This document shows, in pieces, positions 1 through 7,287 of a DNA stretch of 64,000 bases. The DNA lies in assembly GCA_963735495.1 (NCBI GenBank), contig CAVTLG010000009.1:496001-560000 (forward strand), written 5' to 3'. Both the position numbers and the translations under genes were made by a program. Below the pieces are notes generated by a model. The model had not been told where the DNA came from. It saw only the letters and a list, made by a program, of their open reading frames with translations, and did not search any database. Source of the stretch: CAVTLG01 sp963735495 (lineage in GTDB: Bacteria > Chloroflexota > Ktedonobacteria > Ktedonobacterales > Ktedonobacteraceae). Each line of letters starts with the position of its first letter. The stretch's first letter is position 1.

Positions 1-65
1 AGTTGTTTCTGTCCCGGCGGATTTTCGCGCGTCTTTTTGCCGGTGGAGGGAAAAGAGTTGATCAT
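1..65 (-). CDS. 5' end of the next eCIS operon gene (partial)
   Basis: An ATG at 65 overlaps the TGA stop of the baseplate J gene as ATGA. It opens a reading frame without stops to the window edge, beginning MINSFPSTGKKTRENPPGQK. The 4-base overlap is the same coupling seen elsewhere in this operon, so this is probably the next structural gene. Only about 21 codons are visible, so no family can be named. In related eCIS loci a second large baseplate or tail protein often follows baseplate J (family knowledge). Confidence 0.5.
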   Translation of the reverse strand, partial: MINSFPSTGKKTRENPPGQKQ

Positions 66-2233
66 AGTCCACCCTCCAGCACAATGTGAAGTCGTCCATT
101 ATACGGAGCAGTCGGGTCGTTATTCAAGCGGGCAATCTCAAGAGGCTGGATCTGCACAGCATCGACGCAAGGTGGGTCCGGTGCGTCGAGACGATGAAAT
201 ATCTCCACTTCGGTCCGCGTGACACCCGGCACTCGCATGGCCCACGCGATGATCTGGCTCTGGTAAACGCGCTGACCAAAAGTGAACCGGCCCGCGCGAA
301 AAAAGCCAGCTTCTCCCGTGCCAAACGTTTGCGCGAGAGCCTTGCTTGTGATGCTGCGCACGGTGCTCCGGTGTAGATAGGCGCGCAACGTGAGAGACAG
401 AGCAACGAAATACGGCTCCCGTACCTCGATCTCGTGTCCAATCACGCGAAAATCCTGCATGAAACGCGCGAAGCTCGCGGCAAAGACAGCATCAACTGGC
501 TGATTATTCGCGCGTTGTATGTGGATACAGACAACGGACCTGCTTCCCACCCGGCGCTGGCGAGCCACAGCCCCCGTCACCTGTGGATAGCGCAACGCTA
601 CGGTCGCGTAATCGTCCGTTGTGACGCAGTGCAATGGTGTGTGAAAGGCATAAGGAGCGTTCAGACGGACCTCCTCAAGCTCCTGAGGATCGGTGCCGCC
701 CTCCGCTGTCAGGGGATTATGCACGCCGAGAACGCGTAGATCGTCCGTGACGATATGGGTCAGTGCATCGGCGCGCACATTTCCCACAACTCCGCTCCCT
801 ACGCGATACGTAACCTGGAACTGGTCGCCGGCCTGGGGCTGCATGCCCTGACCTCTTAACCCGAAGCGCAGGCTGGCTCGCCTGTCCTCCTCGATATCCA
901 CGCTATAATCGGTGGCCAGCGGACCACTACTCAGGAGATCGCGCCGCAGTGTCCAGGCTGTAAAGCTCACAAAACGCAAATGCTGTTCACCCGGTACCAC
1001 CAGCCAGTGACGATGCTTGAGGGTATCGTGCAGTTCCCAACCAGAGCCGCGCACGTGCCGGACGGTCACGCGTGGCGAGAGGACAATACCCTGGTCGCGC
1101 AACTGCCGGTGCGCTTTATCGCTGTTCGAGAGGATGAGCTGATGCAGCGCTAAATCCAGTTCGGCGCTGCGGGGAACGTGTTGTGTGGTTCTGCTCTGCT
1201 GAAAAAGGGAGACCACAGGCAGGGCTTGCAAGATATCCTGGCTGGTGGCCGCGCACGCGGGAAGTGTCTGAGCCAGGGCATGATCGTAGGGCACCGCATA
1301 GGTCAGGCTGGGAGACTGGAGAGATGGGCGATAGCGCGAACTGGATAAAATGGGTGGCAGGACTTCGTGATAGATGGTCATGCCATGATCGGCCAGCACC
1401 ATGTTGCCGCGCGCCACGCAGATGTCCGAGATCAGCTCTCCCTGCTGGCGCGTGGCGACGCGCAGGGGATAGGGCAACGCGTCCTCGCGCGCCCAGATCA
1501 CCCGCAGAACTGGCTCTCCTCCCGCGCGCTCATGCTGGATAGCGGTGAGACGCGCGGCATGGCGGCGGCTCGCGTCAGCACCGGCCTCAGTTCCTGTCGT
1601 GACATTTTTCACCTCTTCAAAAGCCAGTACATCGCCAACTTTGAGGTGTAGTCCCGGTCCATTCGGGCCTCCAGGATCGCGCAGGAGAGCAGTAGTACAT
1701 CCTACGGGCAGAGAAAGTTCCTCACCTTCCTCGACATAGAGAGCTATTTCATTCTGTTCTGGATAGAGGGTAGCACTGTATAGCGTAGCAAAGAGCGTCG
1801 GCTGCTGTCGCAAGATATCGTCATAGATGGGAGAATGAGGTGGGATCGTCGGAGTTTCGACCATATTGCTGACATGCGTAAACACCTGGGTAGCCTGGGG
1901 AAGAACCAGAGCTTCGCTGACCTGCACTTGCACCCATGTACGCGCGTTACACCCCTCCAGCATAAGATAGTCCAGCAGGCGCACGTGCCGCTTCACCGAG
2001 GAGCGCAGGCGTGCCGTACCCAGGTACGCCTCGGTTGCGACTGCATCCTGGTAGTAGCTGAGGTAATCAGCGGAGTAGGCCAGAATCTCAACCAGCACAT
2101 TGCCCACATCGGCCTCACTTGTCTCGCTCCAGCCCGGTACAGAGAGCGCCAGGTGATCAAGCATCAGGCGACGAAAACTGGCGTAGTCTTTTGAGAGATA
2201 ATCGATCTCGGGTATCGTCTCTTCCTGGTTCAT
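62..2233 (-). CDS. Baseplate J-like protein of the eCIS
   Basis: About 723 residues, of the size and type of the putative baseplate assembly proteins (gpJ/gp6 class; Afp11/12-like) that form the wedge ring of a contractile baseplate. The N-terminus (IDYLSKDYASFRRLML, then DVGNVLVEILAYSADYLSYYQ) is typical of the eCIS/tail variant, and the C-terminal part (PLHCVTTDDYATVALRYPQV) matches the baseplate J core. I chose ATG 2233 over the longer frame start at 2296. It has a G-rich ribosome site (GGGGG, about 6 bases upstream) and does not overlap the gp25 gene, which ends at 2286. It lies downstream of gp25 and overlaps the next gene by 4 bases. Function follows from family and operon context. Confidence 0.88.
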   Translation of the reverse strand: MNQEETIPEIDYLSKDYASFRRLMLDHLALSVPGWSETSEADVGNVLVEILAYSADYLSYYQDAVATEAYLGTARLRSSVKRHVRLLDYLMLEGCNARTWVQVQVSEALVLPQATQVFTHVSNMVETPTIPPHSPIYDDILRQQPTLFATLYSATLYPEQNEIALYVEEGEELSLPVGCTTALLRDPGGPNGPGLHLKVGDVLAFEEVKNVTTGTEAGADASRRHAARLTAIQHERAGGEPVLRVIWAREDALPYPLRVATRQQGELISDICVARGNMVLADHGMTIYHEVLPPILSSSRYRPSLQSPSLTYAVPYDHALAQTLPACAATSQDILQALPVVSLFQQSRTTQHVPRSAELDLALHQLILSNSDKAHRQLRDQGIVLSPRVTVRHVRGSGWELHDTLKHRHWLVVPGEQHLRFVSFTAWTLRRDLLSSGPLATDYSVDIEEDRRASLRFGLRGQGMQPQAGDQFQVTYRVGSGVVGNVRADALTHIVTDDLRVLGVHNPLTAEGGTDPQELEEVRLNAPYAFHTPLHCVTTDDYATVALRYPQVTGAVARQRRVGSRSVVCIHIQRANNQPVDAVFAASFARFMQDFRVIGHEIEVREPYFVALSLTLRAYLHRSTVRSITSKALAQTFGTGEAGFFRAGRFTFGQRVYQSQIIAWAMRVPGVTRTEVEIFHRLDAPDPPCVDAVQIQPLEIARLNNDPTAPYNGRLHIVLEGGL

Positions 2234-2285
2234 TGTTCCCCCCCTTTTGTTTCCGTGTGCTCGCGCTTGCGTGTGCAAACAAGCG

Positions 2286-2639
2286 CTAAAGGACAAACTG
2301 TGCTACGCGGCTCTCCTGGGTGCGAATGATGGTGTATGAAACCGTGACATTGAGCGTTGCGTCCGCGCTATCAACCTGGACGGCCTGCACCTGGATGACG
2401 TTACCCAGCCATAGTTGCAAGGCTCCCTGCACCAGGAACTGGGTCGCGCTCACCAGCCCTTCATCGGCGGGGTCGAAAACGAGTCGTGCCAGCGGAGTTC
2501 CAAAGTCGGGAAGGTTCACGCGCTCCCCTGGCATGGTAAAGAGCAGTTGCTCGATGAGTTGTTCGATATGCGCGTTGTCATCGTTGACAGTCATAATCAA
2601 GCCTTCAGGCGTAATCGTCAAAGGATAGGCTATATTCAC
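2286..2639 (-). CDS. gp25/GPW-like baseplate wedge protein
   Basis: 117 residues, the usual length of the T4 gp25 / P2 gpW family, which initiates sheath assembly at the baseplate (Afp9-like). The diagnostic motif PGERVNLPDFGTPLARLVF is at about residues 36-54. It starts with GTG at 2639, preceded by a strong AAAGGAGGAG site about 6 bases upstream. It is followed by baseplate J and preceded, after about 200 bases, by the spike gene, the usual order in contractile injection loci. The 205-base gap upstream (2640-2844) shows only a short CCTCC/GGAGG palindrome near 2746-2760. Confidence 0.93.
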   Translation of the reverse strand: MNIAYPLTITPEGLIMTVNDDNAHIEQLIEQLLFTMPGERVNLPDFGTPLARLVFDPADEGLVSATQFLVQGALQLWLGNVIQVQAVQVDSADATLNVTVSYTIIRTQESRVAQFVL

Positions 2640-2844
2640 GCGCGCTCCTCCTTTATTTGTAGAGATACGGTTGCGCCTCTTTATAGGCGCTCCCCTCGCC
2701 TAGTGCAAAACCACGTGACATCTTCGGCATTGTTCGTATAAAATACCTCCTGTTGGGAGGCATGAGAGGCGGCAGCAGGTTTTCCCCTTTCCATTGATCC
2801 GTATGAGGATACTGCACTAGCGAACATCTGATACACTTCCGCCT

Positions 2845-3723
2845 CTATGGGAACGGAACAATTGGGAGTCCATCCTCTGTGAGAATGCCGAGGACATCAA
2901 GGGTCCCTTCGACCGAGAAAGCTGCGCTGAGGACATTGGTCTCCGCGCTCTCGATATCCAGGGACGCACTGAGGACGTTGGTCTCCGCGCTCTCGATATC
3001 CAGGGATGCGCTGAGAATGTCGGTCTCCTCACTTTCAATCGTCAGCGCGTCCCCGGCGATATTGGTTGCATCGCTTTCAATTGCCAGTGCGTCCCCGGCG
3101 ATATTGGTTGCATCGCTTTCAATCGTCAGGGCCGCACCCGAAAAGTTGATATCATCGCTTTCAATTGAGAATTCCGCGCTGGTGAAATTGGTTGCCTCAC
3201 TACTCAGCACAGCGGTGGTCTCTTCGACATCTATCTGCATGCCGCCGCTGTCCAGAGCAATGGTGATGGGCGGGCCATCCGGGATCACTTCCAGCGTGAC
3301 GCCCACCACCGAAGGCAGATCGCTGATGACCAGAGTAATGCTTTCAGTCTTGAAAACGACCGTGCCGGGCGGCGGAGTCTCCAACGGAACCTGACCCTCC
3401 TCCCAGAAGCAGCCGGTCCAGATGGGATAGTTCGGGTCGCCACCCTCGAACTCAACCCAGATATTGGCATCAAGGGGAGGAAGCGCGTAGAAGCCCACCC
3501 CTGGTCCGGCGTAGGGGACACAGGGCATGGCCCACGTCAGCGGCTCCGGGGAAATCGCCGGGACAATTGGGAGCACGCGGCCCAGAAAGAGTGGATCGAT
3601 ATTATCGCTGACTTTTCCCCGGTATTTGCCATAAAAGCGCCGCGCGTTCGGCTTGCCGGACTGGTTCAGGGTACCGGGCGAGCCGTTCGGACCCGAGTCG
3701 TAGGTTATAATTGGTCCCTGCAT
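2845..3723 (-). CDS. gpV/gp5-like central spike with beta-helical repeat tail
   Basis: 292 residues. The N-terminal half is an OB-fold of the phage baseplate assembly protein V / VgrG-C type: YGKYRGKVSDNIDPLFLGRV at about 31-50, then MPCVPYAGPGVGFYALPP and IWVEFEGGDPNYPIWTG. The C-terminal half has about seven 14-residue repeats of the form IES-x-x-T-N-x-x-x-x-x-L-x. Such repeats are expected to form a trimeric beta-helix or needle under the tube (inference from T4 gp5 and VgrG). The ATG at 3723 overlaps the TAA of the upstream gpD-like gene (TAATG), with AGGAG about 11 bases upstream. The split of gpV and gpD into two genes is common in eCIS. No PAAR protein was seen in the window. Confidence 0.85.
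   Translation of the reverse strand: MQGPIITYDSGPNGSPGTLNQSGKPNARRFYGKYRGKVSDNIDPLFLGRVLPIVPAISPEPLTWAMPCVPYAGPGVGFYALPPLDANIWVEFEGGDPNYPIWTGCFWEEGQVPLETPPPGTVVFKTESITLVISDLPSVVGVTLEVIPDGPPITIALDSGGMQIDVEETTAVLSSEATNFTSAEFSIESDDINFSGAALTIESDATNIAGDALAIESDATNIAGDALTIESEETDILSASLDIESAETNVLSASLDIESAETNVLSAAFSVEGTLDVLGILTEDGLPIVPFP
2915..3207 (-). repeat. 42-base tandem repeats encoding the spike needle
   Basis: About seven degenerate 42-base units encode 14-residue repeats (IESDATNIAGDALA, IESAETNVLSASLD and relatives). Two adjacent pairs are almost identical at DNA level (around 2945-3010 and 3040-3130), which implies recent unit duplication. Confidence 0.8.
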
Positions 3724-4853
3724 TATGCTGTTACTCCTGTAATCGTGCTGCCGAGACCCTCGCGGGCCAGGGAGAAATCCTGGGTGTACTGTCCCAGGCT
3801 AATATGGTGAGTGACACTCTTGAGATAGTAATTGCCATCGTAACTAAAGCCAGCTCCGCGCAGACTCACCAGGCCCGGTGCGGTCAGGATATCGCCATAG
3901 CGCAGGACATCCAGCGTGCCGTTTGCCGTGACCACGGAGGCAACCGACTGGTCGGTCAGCATTTGCGCGCGTATCTGCGCGTCCAGGTAGCTGGACCCCT
4001 GGTAATCGAGCAGGCTTTTACGCACGAAAGGCTGATTCACGATCAGAGCAGGCTCGCTGGCGAGGGGAGGGCGCGTGCTGGCAAACGTGACGACCGGCAG
4101 CACGACCTCCGCTTCTTCGTCGGAGACCTGGCCGATGATCTGCTCTGGAGCCAGGGCATCATAGCTAAAGTTGATCGACTGAACATTGGTGGCCGGTCCG
4201 GCATCAACAGTGAGCGCTTTTTGTGGCAGGCCAATGCGCGTGATCGGACCCCAGTAGGCGATATTCTGACCAGGAACGGCTCCCGGCTGGACAAAAAAGA
4301 TATACCCGTGCTCCGCCGCCAGCGACTTAAGGTACGCACGATCGGTGCCGCTCTGTTGCGGGATGCGCTCAACAGGCAGAGAGACCAGGTCAGTTAGCGT
4401 GGGTATAACCGTGGGAATAATCCCAAACCCGGTGTATTTTACCAGCACAGTATTGGCAATCTCCCAGTCTCCCAGGCCGGGATACTCCAGCGGTATGTCG
4501 TACATATCCATCAGCAGGCTGATGTCTTCGCCCGTCACTGTCAGAAGCCTGGCGCCTTTGTCGTCATAAGTGAACTGATGATGTGTAATCACGCCGTCCA
4601 TGATCACACGCGGCACGGTGTTCGCGGTGACAGTGATAATCAGGCGATTGCCCGGCTTCAGCAAAGGATGGCTGACGACCGCGTAGTCCATGCTGGCGAA
4701 CGCGCCGCGTGCCACCCGAAAGCTGACCTGGAAGCCAGAAAGCTCGCTCTGTGTCACTTCGACGCTTTGCAGCACGGTCATCAGTTCCACCGGGGCTGGG
4801 GAAGGGACCGCCAGGCCGAGAAGCAACTGCAACTGAATCTGGGAAATACTCAT
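3723..4853 (-). CDS. gpD/VgrG-N-like baseplate hub protein
   Basis: 376 residues resembling phage late control protein D / T4 gp27, the hub on which the spike assembles (N-terminal half of Afp8/VgrG). Visible signatures are LQSVEVTQSELSGFQVSFRV near 30-50, LKPGNRLIITV, MDGVITHHQFTYDDKGARLL with VTGEDISLLMD, and the C-terminal RGAGFSYDGNYYLKSVTHHI. The ATG at 4853 lies in an ATGA overlap with the LysM gene stop, and the gene ends in a TAATG overlap with the spike gene, so translation of the three is probably coupled. Confidence 0.88.
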   Translation of the reverse strand: MSISQIQLQLLLGLAVPSPAPVELMTVLQSVEVTQSELSGFQVSFRVARGAFASMDYAVVSHPLLKPGNRLIITVTANTVPRVIMDGVITHHQFTYDDKGARLLTVTGEDISLLMDMYDIPLEYPGLGDWEIANTVLVKYTGFGIIPTVIPTLTDLVSLPVERIPQQSGTDRAYLKSLAAEHGYIFFVQPGAVPGQNIAYWGPITRIGLPQKALTVDAGPATNVQSINFSYDALAPEQIIGQVSDEEAEVVLPVVTFASTRPPLASEPALIVNQPFVRKSLLDYQGSSYLDAQIRAQMLTDQSVASVVTANGTLDVLRYGDILTAPGLVSLRGAGFSYDGNYYLKSVTHHISLGQYTQDFSLAREGLGSTITGVTA

Positions 4854-5158
4854 ACCGGTGAGCTTTCCTGAAATTGTGGCGGCGAGACACGCACAACGCG
4901 GCCAATTTCATCGGTCAGCGCGAACGGGTTCATGGCGTTATTGGCGTCACACACGCGCCAGAAATGTTCTGGATCTCCCAGCGTGCGCGCCGCGATCAGA
5001 TCGAGCCGTTCTCCCTCCGCGACGACAATCTCGGTCAGTAGCGGCATATTTGTGCCCTGTGGCAGAAAACGCCTCTGCTTATAGACAATGCTGTGATCTG
5101 GCCGGTCCTCGAAATAGGCATCATCGAGGACATAGTAGCGACTGGTTGATGCTAACAT
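4850..5158 (-). CDS. Small LysM/gpX-like baseplate protein
   Basis: 102 residues. A LysM-like segment (VVAEGERLDLIAARTLGDPEHFWRV, about 46-70, then DANNAMNPFALT) matches the tail protein X / LysM family, which binds the spike-hub region and may contact peptidoglycan (family knowledge). ATG 5158 is preceded by AAGGGGGAAAAGCC. The 3' end overlaps the gpD-like gene by 4 bases. In Afp7-type proteins the LysM domain is fused to the tube-like domain. Here the two are separate, neighbouring genes. Confidence 0.85.
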   Translation of the reverse strand: MLASTSRYYVLDDAYFEDRPDHSIVYKQRRFLPQGTNMPLLTEIVVAEGERLDLIAARTLGDPEHFWRVCDANNAMNPFALTDEIGRVVRVSPPQFQESSPV

Positions 5159-5260
5159 GGCTTTTCCCCCTTAATGTCAGAGCTTGTGAATTATCTTTTT
5201 TCTCTGAGTCCTGGCCCGCAGGCGCGAGGAGTGCGGATGATGCATAAGCCCTGTCCTTTA

Positions 5261-5923
5261 TTAAAAGCGACTGGTATCAACGCCTAACGGGCTGCCAGCA
5301 CTTCCGGTCAGACCCAGCGCGGCCAGCGACTCCTTGGTTTGCTGGTACGCCATGAACAGGTTATAGCCCTTTGTGCCGGGCAGCAGGTCGGAATAGCTGA
5401 GCGCACGCATACTGAGCGAGATCGTTGCGCGAATGGGATTCAGGTTTGGCTCGAAGGTCTCTTCGGTAATCGTGAGGCTGGTCAGGCGCACAGGCAGCAC
5501 GCGCTTCGCTCCCCACACGAACAGCGCCAGCGGAGCAGCCAGCGGAGCGACTTCGAGCACGCCGCTGGCCAGCAGGGTATCATTCTGGATCACCTGCTGG
5601 CTGGTGGGATATGCCAGCAGTTCCAGCAGCGCCAGTTGCGGATAAATCCCGTTCTGGATCGCCTGGCCATCGTTGCGCTCCATCTGATCGATGACATCCA
5701 TGTACACCTCCAGTTCGATAGTCTCGACCGGCGCTCCTACAAAACGCACGATCTGCGAGCGGTTCCCCTGGTCTCCCTCGCCGCCCGCCGTCTGTGCTTG
5801 CAACGAACGCCTGACCGTCTCCGGGTTATACTGGAAGGCAATGGTCTGTGGCTGCGAATTAGAATCGCTCACAACAACGATTGCGCCTTTGAGTAAGCGC
5901 GGGCCGTGTGAATATGTGGGCAT
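5261..5923 (-). CDS. CIS tube-domain baseplate adaptor (Afp7 N-terminus-like)
   Basis: About 220 residues of the contractile injection system tube protein family (Afp7/gp48-gp53-like adaptor at the tube-baseplate junction). Motifs seen: FQYNPETVRRSL near 30, ETIELEVYMDVID near 70-80, LLELLAYP, and LPVRLTSLTITEETFEPNLN with IRATISLSMRAL. ATG 5923 is preferred over ATG 5947 because AAAGGTG sits 8 bases before it and the upstream ATG has no ribosome site. The LysM gene lies about 100 bases downstream. A 76-base gap separates it from the disordered-protein gene upstream. Confidence 0.85.
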   Translation of the reverse strand: MPTYSHGPRLLKGAIVVVSDSNSQPQTIAFQYNPETVRRSLQAQTAGGEGDQGNRSQIVRFVGAPVETIELEVYMDVIDQMERNDGQAIQNGIYPQLALLELLAYPTSQQVIQNDTLLASGVLEVAPLAAPLALFVWGAKRVLPVRLTSLTITEETFEPNLNPIRATISLSMRALSYSDLLPGTKGYNLFMAYQQTKESLAALGLTGSAGSPLGVDTSRF

Positions 5924-6067
5924 GGGCTTCACCTTTCTGAATTTCATGTGTTAATTAACTTTAATACTAAAAATAGTATATGTTTCTTGCATTTCTACAT
6001 TCTAGAATAATTCAATTATTCCATCAGAAATTGGGATTAAACGGATCTTCCTCAGTTCCAAGGGATC

Positions 6068-6967
6068 TCAGAAATTCATCCAAATCGGCATTTTGCGGAG
6101 TCCCAGGCTGACTGGCAGGCTGAGGCGGCTGGTTGACATTGGGTAGCTGGAACAGTTCATTGGGAAGATCGGGAATAGGTTCGTCCAAAAAGAAAGATCC
6201 AACGGGCTTCCAGGCGCGTTGCTCTGCTGATCTAGCTGCACTGGCAACTGGTTGATGTTGGATGGCTGGAACAGTTCATTGGGAAGATCAGGAATAGGTT
6301 CGTCCAAAAAAGAAAGATCCAACGGACTTCCAGGCGCGTTGCTCTGCTGATCTGGCAGTTGTTGTGCAGGCGGCTGGTTAGCAGGGTTGGGCAGTCCAGG
6401 GGCATTACTGCGCTCATTTGTTCGCCGTGCCCGCTGGGCCAGCCTCATACTGTTCCTGGCTGCCTCGCTTTTCCCTTTTCGCAGCCCCTGGGCGTTCAGG
6501 AACCACGGAACCGCAGGAGCATTGCCCTGGGGCATTATAGGCACATTACCCGGTTGAACAAGCGAGTTGTTATTATTTAGACCTGGGAGGGGATTGACGG
6601 GTGGACTATTAAAAAAGGCCATGGCCTGTTCCACTTCCCCTGGTGTTAGATTCCTTGAAGATGTGTCTTGCTGTGTTCCAGGATCAGTTAGGACAGGGGC
6701 ATAATCCTGCATGGCATGCCCACCTATACCAGGAACCTGAGGGCTGGTACCTTGCTGCGAGAAGAGATTTTGAGGACTGCTAGGAGCGTTATCCTGTAGA
6801 CTGTTGGAAGGAACTTCTAGGCTGGTAAGAAACGCAAGTGTTTCTGGCGTTAAATCGTTTTGCGTACTATTATTAATATTTCTCTGTTGTCTCCTATCCT
6901 CTAATGACTCTTCCTCATCCTCATCCACGACCCGCTTTCGCTTCTGATTTAGATCATCCCGTTCCAT
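6068..6967 (-). CDS. Disordered Asn/Pro/Gln-rich eCIS-operon protein, frameshifted 3' end
   Basis: 299 residues as read, with no recognised family. The N-terminus is very charged (KRKRVVDEDEEESLEDRR), the rest is low complexity rich in Asn, Gln and Pro, and there is a duplicated block (SNAPGSPLDLSF). ATG 6967 is preceded by AAAGGAGC. The second repeat copy has lost one A/T at about 6186 (five instead of six). The read C-terminus (WTNLFPIFPMNCSS) is therefore the wrong-frame version of LDEPIPDLPNELFQ. Restoring the base would extend the frame to a TGA at 6024-6026 and end in DEFLRSLGTEEDPFNPNF. Its place between the CIS adaptor and the ATPase block suggests a role in assembly, cargo or surface linkage, but nothing proves it. 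Confidence 0.65.
   Translation of the reverse strand: MERDDLNQKRKRVVDEDEEESLEDRRQQRNINNSTQNDLTPETLAFLTSLEVPSNSLQDNAPSSPQNLFSQQGTSPQVPGIGGHAMQDYAPVLTDPGTQQDTSSRNLTPGEVEQAMAFFNSPPVNPLPGLNNNNSLVQPGNVPIMPQGNAPAVPWFLNAQGLRKGKSEAARNSMRLAQRARRTNERSNAPGLPNPANQPPAQQLPDQQSNAPGSPLDLSFLDEPIPDLPNELFQPSNINQLPVQLDQQSNAPGSPLDLSFWTNLFPIFPMNCSSYPMSTSRLSLPVSLGLRKMPIWMNF
6149..6387 (-). repeat. Two-copy tandem repeat of about 120 bases with one-base deletion
   Basis: The block beginning GGAACAGTTC recurs at 6149 and 6268, a spacing of 119. A 40-codon unit should have a period of 120. The missing base maps to the poly-A run at 6187-6191 (five A) against 6306-6311 (six A). Confidence 0.8.
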
Positions 6968-7008
6968 GTCATGCTCCTTTGCTATCGGGCATCAAGAGAC
7001 GCCATACT

Positions 7009-7287
7009 TCAAGGTTGCGAACCATTACTACTCACGAGGCTCCCATATATCCCCCGTGCGATCTGCGCCCCGACATCACCAGCCTTCGCATCCGCTGTCA
7101 CGCGAATATCATCGACACCAACATGCGGGACACTACCGCCCTGCGCGAGCTGCGGTGGCAGGCCGCGCTCGCCCAGTAGTTGCGTCAATTCCTGCTCGAT
7201 GGCTGTGGCAATGTCACGGCGCTGAGCGGCGGGAATGCCGTGCAGGATCAGCTCTCCAATCTGAAGTTCTATTTTCGGCTGCTTCAT
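7009..7287 (-). CDS. Small eCIS-associated protein following the ATPase
   Basis: 92 residues, starting MKQPKIELQIGELILHGIP and containing a helical segment (AAQRRDIATAIEQELTQLL) followed by ERGLPPQLAQGG. Small proteins of this shape regularly sit next to the ATPase in eCIS clusters; their function is unknown to me. I chose ATG 7287 because it overlaps the ATPase TGA as ATGA and has GAGG about 9 bases upstream. The much longer frame (to 7476) only reads through the ATPase C-terminus. It ends 41 bases before the next gene, consistent with operon structure. Confidence 0.7.
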   Translation of the reverse strand: MKQPKIELQIGELILHGIPAAQRRDIATAIEQELTQLLGERGLPPQLAQGGSVPHVGVDDIRVTADAKAGDVGAQIARGIYGSLVSSNGSQP

